A stretch of DNA of 58,888 nt from NCBI GenBank assembly GCA_018334565.1, contig JAGXLU010000009.1:1-58888 (forward strand). The letters run 5' to 3'. Numbering within the stretch: the stretch's first letter is position 1; each line of letters opens with the position of its first letter. The position numbers and the translations under genes are program-made. This DNA comes from Halanaerobiales bacterium (GTDB lineage: Bacteria; Bacillota; Halanaerobiia; Halanaerobiales; M55B127). This document shows, piece by piece, positions 40,299-51,125 of this stretch. The notes under the pieces are model-generated. The model worked only from the letters and a program-made list of their open reading frames with translations. It had not been told where the DNA came from and made no database searches.

Positions 40299-41708
40299 GT
40301 GAGTATTAAAATGAAAAAAAAGAAGGATAATGAGATTTTAAAGTTCTATGGCGGAAAGTTTATGGTTTTTGTTCCTATTTTTTTAGCATTAGTTGGACTG
40401 GTATACATAGCTTTACAAAATGCAAATATTCCTGAATATTGGGTTGTGTTTTTACTCCCCTTAATTTTTATCATGCCTTTTGTGAAAGACAAAGAAAAAT
40501 TTGCAAATGTTATTATAGACGGTTTTAGTTCCAGGGTTGCCATGATTTTAGTGGTTGCTGTAATGTTGGCGGGTATTTCCGGAACTATCTTAAATGAAAG
40601 TGGACTGATAAAAACTCTTGTAACTTATCTTGTCAATTTGAACCTGGTTGGTAGTAAATTTGTGGTTGCCACCTTTATACTAACAGGTATTGTGGCATTG
40701 TCTACTGGGACATCAGTAGGAACAATCTTTGTGGTAAGTCCTATATTATATCCGGTTGGATATTTGGTTGGAAGCAACCCGGCTCTTTTGATCGGAGCTA
40801 TAGTTTCAGGTGGTGCTTTTGGAGATAATCTATCTCCTGTTTCTGATACAACAATTGCTTCAGCCACAACCCAGGGCATGGATATTGGAGGTGTTGTAAA
40901 AAGTAGGCTTAAATATTCAATACCAACTGCCTTAATTACCATTTTACTCTACAGCTTTATCGGCAGAGGTGGTAGTATGTCTGATCAAATTAGTGAATAT
41001 GTTGGTACTCCTCAACCGATTAACTTGCTTTTTCTCTTAGTTCCAATTGTGATAGTTTACCTTTGTGTAAGGCAACACCATTTAATTGAAGCTTTGAGTT
41101 ACGGTATCATTACTGGCTTAATAATTGGACTTTTTACTGGTGTTATTACTCCCAATATGATTATTAATGTTCCGGAACCTTTTGGAGCGGGCGGCATTAT
41201 ACTTGAGGGGATTCAGGGTTCAGTCCCTACTATTATAGTAGTTCTAATCTTATTTGCCCAGATTAACTTTTTAAAAGAAGGTGGTGGTATTGATATAATT
41301 ATCAATATGATGGCTAGATTTGTTCGGGGTATTAAAACTGCTGAACTGGCAATTGTTTCTCTTCTTATTTCACTAAATATTTTAACCGGTCTAAATACAG
41401 CTGCAATAATTGGCACTGGTGAAATAGCAAATGAAATGGGAGAAAAATACAATATTAGTGGTTACAGACGTGCAAATCTAATGGACTGTGCAGGTACCAC
41501 CTTAAATTATCTTATACCTTATATGGTTCCCGTTGTAGTGGGTTCTATGATGAGTTCAATGTATGCACCTTTTGAAGATGCTGTTCAGGTGAGTACTTTA
41601 GATGTTGTAACAAATCAGTTTTATCCCTGGGTTATGCTTGTTGTCTTAATTTTTTCTATTGCAACAGGTTATGGCCGTGAATTTGCCTTTTTTGCCGATG
41701 TGGATTAA
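40299..41708 (+). CDS. NhaC-type Na+/H+ antiporter family transporter (possible amino-acid transporter)
   Basis: ALSTGTSVGTIFVVSPILYPVG...GAIVSGGAFGDNLSPVSDTTIASATTQGMDIGG; ~12 hydrophobic segments. Confidence 0.88.
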   Translation: MSIKMKKKKDNEILKFYGGKFMVFVPIFLALVGLVYIALQNANIPEYWVVFLLPLIFIMPFVKDKEKFANVIIDGFSSRVAMILVVAVMLAGISGTILNESGLIKTLVTYLVNLNLVGSKFVVATFILTGIVALSTGTSVGTIFVVSPILYPVGYLVGSNPALLIGAIVSGGAFGDNLSPVSDTTIASATTQGMDIGGVVKSRLKYSIPTALITILLYSFIGRGGSMSDQISEYVGTPQPINLLFLLVPIVIVYLCVRQHHLIEALSYGIITGLIIGLFTGVITPNMIINVPEPFGAGGIILEGIQGSVPTIIVVLILFAQINFLKEGGGIDIIINMMARFVRGIKTAELAIVSLLISLNILTGLNTAAIIGTGEIANEMGEKYNISGYRRANLMDCAGTTLNYLIPYMVPVVVGSMMSSMYAPFEDAVQVSTLDVVTNQFYPWVMLVVLIFSIATGYGREFAFFADVD

Positions 41709-41754
41709 TGTATTTTTGTTGATTTAATTATTAAATTTTCTTAAGAACATATAA

Positions 41755-41797
41755 CCTGCTGGATAAATTTTTATGATTCATATCCAGCAGGTTTTTC
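41755..41797 (+). terminator. Rho-independent terminator of the T-box/AOR operon
   Basis: CCTGCTGGATA (41755-41765) / TATCCAGCAGG (41781-41791) then TTTTTCTCTTT. Confidence 0.9.
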
Positions 41798-42049
41798 TCT
41801 TTAAAGTAATAACTTTAATTATGTCTTGAGTTATTTTTGTAATTCTAAATATTCAACATTTTAATCTTGTAGGGCAAAAAAATTTTTATGATACACTTAA
41901 TCAGCATTTTAAAGTCAAGAAAATATTATTTATCCTTTATGCTTTCTTCTAAAAAATTCTTATCGTAAACATTGGTATAAAAAAAGACGTTGAAAAAAAT
42001 TCTTCAATAATTTAAATAGGAATAATTACAAAATTAGGAGGTCTCGTTA

Positions 42050-42965
42050 ATGTCTGATGTTAGTATAGAATCTTTATTTTCCTTTCGCTTAGTAAAAATA
42101 AAAAGTTTCTTTAAAATTAAAGAACCTGATCTTGAATCTATATATTTTCTAATTCTAAGGTCTGATAAAAGATATACTCCAATCTTTCATAAATGTAAAA
42201 ATAAAGCTGAGGGCATATATTCCTGACATAAAAGAAAAATAAGAAATCTAGATATCCCGGATGTTGAATGTAATGTAAATTCTCATTACCGAAAAATTCA
42301 TTGTCCCAATTGTGGAATAAAGGTTGAAAAAACTGTTTTACTTCACCCGGAGGTCAACGAGTTACTAATAGATTAACTCAATATACCCAGGAATTATGCC
42401 AACATATGACGGTAAAAAAATTAGCAGAGCATCTTAACTTACACCAGGAAATAGTAAGAAAGATATATTGAAAAGTTTCTCAAAAAATTTGAGGAAACCA
42501 ATTATTCCCATTCAGGATTATTGATGGTAGGATAATTTTATTAGGAGAATATCATAAATGTTTAACTGTAGTTTTAGATTTCAAGACCAATTGTATAATC
42601 TGATTGAAAAAAGGTTGCAAGACAGTGACTTGAAATGAATTTTTTTAAAAGATGCTGTAAGCAAAACTAAATTCAATCAAAGCTATTGCTATAAATATGT
42701 AAAATCTTTTTATTAAGGCTGCCTGCGAACATAGTTCTCCGTCTTAAATAGTATTTGATAAATACCACTTAGTAGCCAGTTATAATAAAGATTATATTGA
42801 TAAAATAAGACAAACTGAACAGCATGAAAAGTCAAAAGTAAATCCCGAATAAAAAATATATCAAAAAAGTAGATGTAGAAAAGGTAATCATCTACAAAAG
42901 GTAAAAATTAATATTATATTTGGCCATCTTAGAAAGCAATAAAGATAATATGACATAAGATAAAG
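42050..42965 (+). pseudogene. Decayed ISL3-family transposase
   Basis: Across frames: IFHKCKNKAEGIYS, YRKIHCPNCGIKVEKTVLLHP, TQYTQELCQHMTVKKLAEHLNLHQEIVRKIY, IILLGEYHKCLTVVLDFKTNCII; many stops. Confidence 0.6.
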
Positions 42966-44632
42966 AAAGTAATAGTAAAGATTATACTTCAATTTTATCT
43001 AACTCAAAAAATAATTTTTTTAAAAAATGATCATAGGTATTTATAAGAAGACTATTTTTCTAAGTTATTGAATTATTAAAATTTTAACAAAAAGGAGTCT
43101 TATTTTTTTTATCAATAATTTTTTAAAGTTTCTTTTCTTATAATTTTTTTATATGTTTTATTAATTGGTTATTATAGATCTATCTTCTAAATAAATGTTC
43201 ATCTTTTTATCTGTTTTGGTATAACTAACTTAATTCATGTTCTGTTCTTCCCTGAATGTTTTCTTTGATGACAAATATTTTAGAGGTTAAAGGCATGTGC
43301 CTATTAGTTACTCTGTTATAAATTTTGTTTGTATTAAAAAAAATTTTTAAATATTCAGATAAATTTGACAATTTAGTATATATGAAATATAATAAAATTA
43401 AATAAAAATAAAGGTCAAGATAAAAATAGTTTTAGAAAAAAATATGAATAAAGTTATTTTCTTCTTAAATCCCTGATATAGAGATGTTTTAATATCAATA
43501 TTATAATAAAATATGGATATGTAATTGTAATTATAGATATAGTTTTTTATTAGTGACTTTAATTATACTAAATAGAATGAAAAAATTAATTGAGGTTTTT
43601 GCTTAAATTCCTTTTTATAATATTAAAAGTTTATTGATGAATTTAATAGTAAAGCATCTAGTATATAATTCAATTTAATCATTCACAACTCAACTCGATT
43701 AAATGAGGGTCTACGTATTCAGATAAAATTTCTAATTTTACCAAATAGATTTATTTAAGTTATTTTTTACTGTGATTTATTCAATAATCAAGTTGATACA
43801 GCTTAATAATATATTATGATCTTTGACTTTATTTCTTTCCTTAATTATAAACTTTTTAAGCCAAAAATTCTTTTTATTCACCAAAGACTCTTGCAACACT
43901 TATACCTTACTGCAAATTTTCTGCCGAGTTTTTATGGTCTTCTTTTGGTCTTTATTTGGTTATATGGTCATAAACTAGAATCAGAAGACGATGTTTAATT
44001 ATTTAATAGATTGCAATTCATCAAAACTTGATAATAGTATTATTATAAATAAATTTAGTAGATCATCTTATATCCTGAACAAAAAAGCAAAAAACACCAA
44101 AAGCATAATAAATGACAGTTATCATCTAAGCTTGTGTTAAATTAAAATGATAGTCCAGCTGTCATCACCAAAAAGTATTATTTCATAGATTTAATGCTAT
44201 AAACTATTATAAATTAAGATGAAGTATTTAAATTTTATTGGGAAAAATATTATTCATAAGTTAATGACTAAATAAGTTAATAAAGTAATTTGTCTATCAG
44301 TATGCTTAAAATATTTCAAGGTATTTTTTAAAAAGGAATGTTTATACTGACTATAGAACATAAAGGAAATATCCCGACTTTAAGTAATTGAAAATTCAAC
44401 TTTATGGGGGTGATAGATATATATTCTGAAATATAGTGCAAGATCGGATGCTTAAGGTTAGGGTTTATTGCAATGACAGATATCGATTAATGTAAATCGC
44501 AGAGAAATTAAACTAAACAAGTTATTACATTTTTTAGTTAAACAAAATAATTCATTCAGGAAATATTTTTAGGATGATCAAATTTAAAGATTTTTGTTTA
44601 ATAAAAGAATTAATTTGGAGGTATTTAAAACT

Positions 44633-45751
44633 ATGAAAAGAACAACTTTAATATTAAGCTTTATTTTTATCTTAACTATTAGTCTTTCTATGGGAGTTCT
44701 TGCTCAGACTGATACAGTTAAAATAGGTCTATCTGCTCCTTTAACTGGTGATTATGCTGAATATGGAGAAAACTTTCAATATTCAGTCCAAATTGCAGCA
44801 GACGAAATCAATGCTGAAGGTGGAATTAGAGGTAAAGAAGTAGAGATTGTTGTTAGAGACAGTCAAGGTAATCCTGCACAGGCAGCAGCAATAGCTCAAG
44901 AATTTGTTAATAATCAAGATATTGTTGCTGAAATTGGGGATTTCACAAGTACAGCTTGCTTAGCTGCTGCACCAATATATGAATCAGCTGGAATGGTACA
45001 ACTATCTCCAACCTCATCTCATCCTGATTTCGCACCTTCTGGAGAGTATATGTTTGGAATAGTTGGTACTCAGGCGGTTGAAGGTCCTTTTAATGTCAAA
45101 GAATTAGCATTAAATTATTTAGGTTTAGATTCCTCTGCAGTTATTTATATTAACAACGACTGGGGAGTAGCAACTATGGAAAATTTCGTGGCATCTGCAG
45201 AAAGAAATGGCCTGGAAATAACTGGTACTGAATCCTTTATGGAAGGTGAGACTGATTATAGTGCAATATTGACAAATCTAGAGAGGGATAATCCAGATGG
45301 TATTTATATAGCAGCAATGTATCAAGAAGCTTCTCAAATTGTTAGAGAAATAGACAGAATGGACTGGGATGTAGAATTGTTTGGCCCTAGTTCTGTATTT
45401 TCAATGGAGTTTTTAAAACTTGCTGGTGAAGCAGGAGAAGGTTTTGTGACAAATACAATATTTTACTGGGAAGAAGATAGAGCCGCAGTACAAAACTATG
45501 TTGAAGAATTTGAAAAAAGAGCTGGTAGAAGGCCTAATCTTCATGCAGCAGTGGCTTATGACTCAATGAATATTTTAGCTGATGCTATTGAAAGAGGAGG
45601 ATTCGATAGATCTGATATTAGAGATGCGCTGGCTGAAACTGGTGAATATATGGGTGTAACTGGAAAAATTAAATTTACTGATGCTGGTGATGTTGTAAGA
45701 GATTATTTAATCTTAAAAGTTGTTGATAATGATTGGAAGGTTATTGAATAG
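44633..45751 (+). CDS. Branched-chain-type ABC transporter substrate-binding protein (LivJ-like)
   Basis: VKIGLSAPLTGDYAEYGENFQYSVQIAADEINAEGGIRGKEVEIVVRDSQGNPAQAAAIAQEFV; signal peptide; ORF opens at 44594 but RBS GGAGG precedes ATG 44633. Confidence 0.92.
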   Translation: MKRTTLILSFIFILTISLSMGVLAQTDTVKIGLSAPLTGDYAEYGENFQYSVQIAADEINAEGGIRGKEVEIVVRDSQGNPAQAAAIAQEFVNNQDIVAEIGDFTSTACLAAAPIYESAGMVQLSPTSSHPDFAPSGEYMFGIVGTQAVEGPFNVKELALNYLGLDSSAVIYINNDWGVATMENFVASAERNGLEITGTESFMEGETDYSAILTNLERDNPDGIYIAAMYQEASQIVREIDRMDWDVELFGPSSVFSMEFLKLAGEAGEGFVTNTIFYWEEDRAAVQNYVEEFEKRAGRRPNLHAAVAYDSMNILADAIERGGFDRSDIRDALAETGEYMGVTGKIKFTDAGDVVRDYLILKVVDNDWKVIE

Positions 45752-45775
45752 ATATAGTTATTTTTAATATAATTA

Positions 45776-45800
45776 GGCGCAGGATTAAAAGTCCTGTGCC
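45776..45800 (+). other. Intercistronic stem-loop after the SBP gene
   Basis: GGCGCAGGA (45776-45784) / TCCTGTGCC (45792-45800), one G-U pair. Confidence 0.7.
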
Positions 45801-45838
45801 TTGTCTATATAACAAGATAAGTAAAGGGGGTTTACCTT

Positions 45839-46708
45839 TTGTTCTGGATCAGACAGATTATTAATGGCATAACTCAGGGCTCTATATATGCGCTCATGGC
45901 AATTGGATATTCATTGATTTTTGGGAAACTACTTTTAGTTACTTTTGCTTTTGGTGAAATGGTGGTATTTGGAGTTTTTGTTAGTTACTATTTATACGCT
46001 ATAGTAGGTTTAAATTTATTTCTTGCTATTATTATTGCATTACCAATATCATGGGGTTTAGGGATGTTGGTTGATAAGATATGTTATGAGAAATTTAGAG
46101 ATGAACCTCGATTTTTAATGTTGATAACAACTATTGGGTTTGGAATATTTTTAAAGAGCTTTACTCAACTTATATTTGGTACTGGTTATCGTAGTTATCC
46201 AAACTTTATAGAAGGTAAAATAATAGTTGGTGGTGTTCGAATTACATATATTCAAATTTTTATTATTTTGACTACTCTATTATTATTATATGGGTTAAAC
46301 TTATTTTTTAAGAAAACCAAACTTGGAGTAGGAATAATTGCACTTTCTAATGATCTTGATGCTGCCAAACTAGTTGGAATTAATGTTAATAAGTCAATTA
46401 AATTTGGCCACTCTCTTGGAGTTGTATTAGGAGTTTTCGGTGGCATGATGATGGTTTCATATTATAATGCAATAGGTGCATCTATGGGACCTATACTTGG
46501 ATTAAAAGCTTTTACTGTAGTAGTTTTTGGAGGAATTACAAGTTTGCCTGGAGCTATAATTGGTGGATTTACATTAGGTATTTTAGAAAATTTATCAGTC
46601 GCAACTTTTGGGTCTGGGTATAAAGATATTGTAGCTTTTGTGATTTTAATATTGATATTAGTTTTAAGACCGTCAGGTCTTTTAGGTAAAAAAATTGATC
46701 TATTCTAA
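45839..46708 (+). CDS. livH: Branched-chain amino acid-type ABC permease
   Basis: INGITQGSIYALMAIGYSLIFG; FGGITSLPGAIIGGFTLGILENL. Confidence 0.9.
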   Translation: MFWIRQIINGITQGSIYALMAIGYSLIFGKLLLVTFAFGEMVVFGVFVSYYLYAIVGLNLFLAIIIALPISWGLGMLVDKICYEKFRDEPRFLMLITTIGFGIFLKSFTQLIFGTGYRSYPNFIEGKIIVGGVRITYIQIFIILTTLLLLYGLNLFFKKTKLGVGIIALSNDLDAAKLVGINVNKSIKFGHSLGVVLGVFGGMMMVSYYNAIGASMGPILGLKAFTVVVFGGITSLPGAIIGGFTLGILENLSVATFGSGYKDIVAFVILILILVLRPSGLLGKKIDLF

Positions 46709-46811
46709 TCTATTTTAATTGCTTAATAATTGCGTGAATAATTCAATAAAATAATTCACCGAGTAAACATCAATATGACACAGTCAAAAGATTTTTTGAG
46801 AGGTGAAAATA

Positions 46812-47807
46812 ATGTTTTCAAATTCAAAGATATCTAATATAATTGGAAATTTAAAAGGAATTATATTGGAAAACAAACTTAAGATTTACTTAATTATACT
46901 AATATTAGCATTAATTTTCCCATTTATCACAAATAACCAGTATTACATTTATATAGGAGTATTAACGCTGATGTATATGATATTGGCTAGTAGTCTGAAT
47001 ATAATTGTGGGTTATACTTACCAATATTTAATTGGATTTGCAGGATTTTTTGCGATTGGAGCTTATACTACTGCTATAATCACAACTTCTTTTGAAGTAA
47101 ACTTTATTTTTGTTTTTTTAATTAGTGGAATTATAGCATCTATTTTTGCATTACTAATAGGAATTCCCACCTCAAGGTTAGGAGGAATATTTTTTGCATT
47201 TGCTACTTTGGGTTTCGGGGAAATCATTAGACTTATTATAATCAATTGGGATACACTTACAAGAGGAACTTTTGGGATACCAGGAATACCACGTCCTAAA
47301 TTATTTAACTTCATCATTAATACCAATACAAATTTCTATTTTTTTGCTTTATTAATTTTGTTAGTTCAGCTTTTTATATCATATAGAGTTATTAATTCCA
47401 GGGTAGGAAGAGCCTGGTTGTCATTAAAAGAGAATTCAGAGGCTGCCAAGGCAATGGGAATAAAAATAGCGAAATATAGAGTATTAAACTTAATGTATGG
47501 AACTTTTTGGGCAGGAATAGGCGGAGCTTTTTATGCTTATTTTACTCAATATGTAAGTCCTGACACTTTTGTTTTAGATGAAGGATTTAGAATATTTGCG
47601 ATGGTTTTAGTAGGAGGAATGGGAACATTAATTGGGCCCATAGCAGGTAGTGGCTTATTAACCATATTACCTGAGTTAGTCCGAGAATTTGCCAGATATC
47701 AGCTAATTATTTATGGTGTAGCGATATTATTAATAATCCATTATCGTCCACAGGGTTTATTTGGGGCAAAAGAGTTAGCCCAAGCAAAAGTAAAAGATGA
47801 AAAATAG
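46812..47807 (+). CDS. livM: Branched-chain amino acid-type ABC permease
   Basis: LNIIVGYTYQYLIGFAGFFAIGAYTTAI; RVGRAWLSLKENSEAAKAMGI; LVGGMGTLIGPIAGSGLL. ORF opens at 46803; ATG 46812 fits RBS. Confidence 0.9.
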   Translation: MFSNSKISNIIGNLKGIILENKLKIYLIILILALIFPFITNNQYYIYIGVLTLMYMILASSLNIIVGYTYQYLIGFAGFFAIGAYTTAIITTSFEVNFIFVFLISGIIASIFALLIGIPTSRLGGIFFAFATLGFGEIIRLIIINWDTLTRGTFGIPGIPRPKLFNFIINTNTNFYFFALLILLVQLFISYRVINSRVGRAWLSLKENSEAAKAMGIKIAKYRVLNLMYGTFWAGIGGAFYAYFTQYVSPDTFVLDEGFRIFAMVLVGGMGTLIGPIAGSGLLTILPELVREFARYQLIIYGVAILLIIHYRPQGLFGAKELAQAKVKDEK

Positions 47808-47860
47808 GCTTAAAAAGTAAAAATTATTTCTTATAATAAAAGAAGTAAAGGGGTGATTAT

Positions 47861-48628
47861 ATGGCGACTATTTTAAAGACTGACAAAGTTTGTAAATATT
47901 TTGATGGCGTAAAAGCTGTTGATAAAGTTAGTATAGAGGTCGAAGAAGGAATAATTTTAGGGATTATCGGGCCTAATGGTGCTGGTAAAACTACTTTATT
48001 TAATGTTTTAACAGGTATGCTTGCCGAAACAGAAGGTAAAGTGATTTACAAAAATAAAGATATTACAAAATTATCTCCACAAGATATTACAAATATAGGT
48101 ATGTCCAGAACATTTCAAAATATTAAGCTTTTTGACCATTTGTCTGCACATGAAAATGTCAAAATAGGTTTTCATACAAAAACAAAAACTGGGTTTATTG
48201 ATGCAATATTTAAAACTAAAACATATAATAATGATGAACAAAAAGTAAATGAAAAAGGTATAAAGCTTTTGAAAAGAGTTGGTTTGGCTGAAAAACAGGA
48301 GATTTTAGGGCAAAATTTATCTTATGGTGATAAGAGAAGATTAGAAATAGCAAGGGCTTTGGCTGTTGAGCCTGATCTCTTATTGGTTGATGAACCAACT
48401 GCTGGAATGAATGCCAAAGAAACAAGAACAATAGTCGAATTATTAGATAAACTTAATGATGAGGGAATAACCGTGATAATCATTGAACATGATATGGGTG
48501 TTATTATGAATTTGTGTGATGAAATTGTAGTTTTAAATGATGGAAATGTAATTTCTCGAGGAGATCCAAATTACGTTCAAAATGATCCTGCTGTTCGGGA
48601 GGCTTATCTTGGTAAAGGTGCTTCATAA
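47861..48628 (+). CDS. livG: Branched-chain amino acid-type ABC ATPase
   Basis: GIIGPNGAGKTTLFNVLTGML; LSYGDKRRLEIARALAVEPDLLLVDEPTAGMN. Confidence 0.93.
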   Translation: MATILKTDKVCKYFDGVKAVDKVSIEVEEGIILGIIGPNGAGKTTLFNVLTGMLAETEGKVIYKNKDITKLSPQDITNIGMSRTFQNIKLFDHLSAHENVKIGFHTKTKTGFIDAIFKTKTYNNDEQKVNEKGIKLLKRVGLAEKQEILGQNLSYGDKRRLEIARALAVEPDLLLVDEPTAGMNAKETRTIVELLDKLNDEGITVIIIEHDMGVIMNLCDEIVVLNDGNVISRGDPNYVQNDPAVREAYLGKGAS

Positions 48629-48672
48629 AATATTCCTATAAAATTTAATTTTATTTAGGAGGTGGAAATCAT

Positions 48673-49386
48673 TTGTTAGAAGTAAAAAATTTAAGTGTAA
48701 GTTATGGACCGATTAATGCAGTCAAAGGTATTAGTTTTAAAGTTAATAAGGGAGAAATTGTTACTATAATTGGCTCTAATGGAGCTGGGAAAACCAGTAC
48801 TTTAAGAAGTATTTCTAATATAACACCTAAAGCTGGTGGTAAGATTAAATTTTTCAATGAAGACATAACTAATCTACCGTCTCATAAAATTGTAGAAAAA
48901 GGGATATGTCATGTTCCTGAAGGTAGGAAGATTTTTGGTAATTTAACAGTAGAAGAAAATTTATATATGGGAGCCTATGTAAAAACCAATCAGGCTGAAA
49001 AAGAATTTGAAGAAAATAAAAGACAAGTTTACGATCTTTTTCCCAGATTAGAAGAGAGAAAAAAGAATGATGGGAAAAACTTAAGTGGTGGGGAACAACA
49101 AATGCTTGCTATAGGAAGAGGTTTGATGCTTAATCCTAAGATAATGATGTTGGATGAACCTTCATTAGGGTTGGCTCCTATGTTGGTTGAAAAAATATTT
49201 GAATTGATTGAAAGAATTAATAAGGAACTGGATACTACTTTCTTATTAGTAGAACAAAATGCAAAAAAAGCGCTTCAAACTGCGGATCGAGGTTATGTAA
49301 TTGAATTAGGTAAAATAAGTAAAGAAGGTAATTCAGAAGAATTACTGGATGATTCCAAATTGGTTGAGGCTTATCTGGGTGTATAA
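48673..49386 (+). CDS. livF: Branched-chain amino acid-type ABC ATPase
   Basis: IIGSNGAGKTSTLRSISNI; LSGGEQQMLAIGRGLMLNPKIMMLDEPSLGLAP. Confidence 0.93.
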   Translation: MLEVKNLSVSYGPINAVKGISFKVNKGEIVTIIGSNGAGKTSTLRSISNITPKAGGKIKFFNEDITNLPSHKIVEKGICHVPEGRKIFGNLTVEENLYMGAYVKTNQAEKEFEENKRQVYDLFPRLEERKKNDGKNLSGGEQQMLAIGRGLMLNPKIMMLDEPSLGLAPMLVEKIFELIERINKELDTTFLLVEQNAKKALQTADRGYVIELGKISKEGNSEELLDDSKLVEAYLGV

Positions 49387-49474
49387 AGTTAAAGTATAAA
49401 TTATATGCACTTTACCTAAGTTATAGATGATTTATATTTCTTTTAAGATATAAAATATTAAAGGAGGAAAAATA

Positions 49475-49963
49475 ATGACTATTAAAAATGAAAAATCAAT
49501 TAAAGAAGAACAAGTGGAAGAATTAAGGGGGCATCTTGAACATCGAGCAACCTGGTTTTATTTTCTGGTAGAAGAAGCTTGTAATCATGGACTTGAGATG
49601 GAAGACTTTGCTAGAACTGCTATTGGAAAAGTTGGAGAGTTTCATGGCGATAATAAATTGGTAGATACTGATAGTCTTGAAGAATTTGCTGAAAATTTCC
49701 TGTCAGAAAACGTAAGAAAAATATTTGAAATGGATGTTGAAATAAAAGGAAACCAACTTATAGTAGACTTTCATTATTGTCCTTTAGTAGCCGCATGGAT
49801 GAAACATACAGATGATGAAGATAAAATAGATGTTATGTGTGATATAGCTATGGAAGGTGACAGAGGGATAATCAGTACTTACGACAAATTTAATTATGAC
49901 TTACAAAAAACAATAGCTTCTGGTGATGAATTTTGTCGTTTAGTAATTACAAAAAGAGAATAA
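49475..49963 (+). CDS. L-2-amino-thiazoline-4-carboxylic acid hydrolase-like protein
   Basis: ATWFYFLVEEACNHGLEMEDFARTAIGKVGEFHG...VDFHYCPLVAAWMK...CDIAMEGDRGIIS resembles the ATC hydrolase family. Confidence 0.7.
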   Translation: MTIKNEKSIKEEQVEELRGHLEHRATWFYFLVEEACNHGLEMEDFARTAIGKVGEFHGDNKLVDTDSLEEFAENFLSENVRKIFEMDVEIKGNQLIVDFHYCPLVAAWMKHTDDEDKIDVMCDIAMEGDRGIISTYDKFNYDLQKTIASGDEFCRLVITKRE

Positions 49964-50141
49964 CTTTTGATAGCTAAATTTTTATTGTGTATACCAGTTA
50001 AGATTGTTAAGTAAATTTATTGAAAGAAGGTTAATATATTGTACTAATTTCTATTAAACTTTAAAGATAGGTTAATATCTTTGGTTATTAAAAATCAAAT
50101 TTTTCCTGACAAACATAAGTTCTAACCTAAGGAGGGAAAAA

Positions 50142-51125
50142 ATGAACAAAAAAATATTAAATAACCCAGAAAAAGTTGTAGAAGAAATGGTTGAAGGTAT
50201 GGCCATGGCTAATCCTAATAGACTGAAAAAAGTTAATGGTTTTAATATATTAATTAGAAGCAAAAAAAAGCAAGAAAGGGTTGCTTTGATTAGTGGAGGA
50301 GGCAGTGGGCACGAGCCTGCTCATGGAGGTTATGTGGGACCAGGAATGCTGGATGCTGCTTTAGCAGGTCCAGTATTTACTTCTCCCAATCCTAGGTCAG
50401 TATTGAAGGCTATAAAAGAAGTTAAAACAAATGAAGGAGTTTTACTAATAATCAAGAATTATTCCGGTGATGTAATGAATTTCAAGATGGCTGCTCAGAA
50501 AGCTCAAGATGAAGGAATAAAATGTGATTATGTTATTGTGAATGATGATATTGCCATCAATAATCCTGAAGATAGACGTGGTATTGCCGGGACAATTTTT
50601 GTTCATAAAATAGCAGGGGCAGCTGCTGATGCTGGGTATAATTTAGAAGAAACAAAAGAGGTTGCCAACAAAGCAATTAATAATATCAAATCTAAAGGGG
50701 TTGCCTTAGCCCCATGCTATTCTCCTGGTTCTGGAAGACCATCTTTTGAAATTGGTGAAAATGAAATGGAAGTTGGTCTTGGTATTCATGGAGAGCCTGG
50801 AGTAGAAGTACAAGAGTTGAAAAGTTCTCGAGAAATTTGTAAAATGATTACAAATAATATTTTAGAAAAGATGGAATATGATAAGAATTCTCAATTCTCT
50901 TTAATGATTAATTCTTTGGGCGCTACTCCTCTGATGGAATTAAATGTAATGGCTAAAGATACTCTTGAATTATTAAAAAATAGAGGGTTGACAATATATA
51001 ATTGTTATGTGGGTAATTTTATGACATCAATGGAAATGAAAGGTGCTTCTCTAACATTATTTAAACTTGATGAAGAGTTAAAAAACCTTTTAAATCATCC
51101 TGTTGATGTTTCCATAAAACTGTAG
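50142..51125 (+). CDS. dhaK: Dihydroxyacetone kinase subunit DhaK-like (copy 1)
   Basis: ALISGGGSGHEPAHGGYVGPGMLDAALAGPVFTSP; NYSGDVMNFKMAA; GLGIHGEPG (substrate-binding His). Confidence 0.9.
   Translation: MNKKILNNPEKVVEEMVEGMAMANPNRLKKVNGFNILIRSKKKQERVALISGGGSGHEPAHGGYVGPGMLDAALAGPVFTSPNPRSVLKAIKEVKTNEGVLLIIKNYSGDVMNFKMAAQKAQDEGIKCDYVIVNDDIAINNPEDRRGIAGTIFVHKIAGAAADAGYNLEETKEVANKAINNIKSKGVALAPCYSPGSGRPSFEIGENEMEVGLGIHGEPGVEVQELKSSREICKMITNNILEKMEYDKNSQFSLMINSLGATPLMELNVMAKDTLELLKNRGLTIYNCYVGNFMTSMEMKGASLTLFKLDEELKNLLNHPVDVSIKL

Noticed and set aside
43816-43998. 60-aa hydrophobic ORF in the long intergenic gap
   Set aside because: No RBS, A/T-driven Phe/Leu composition, isolated.
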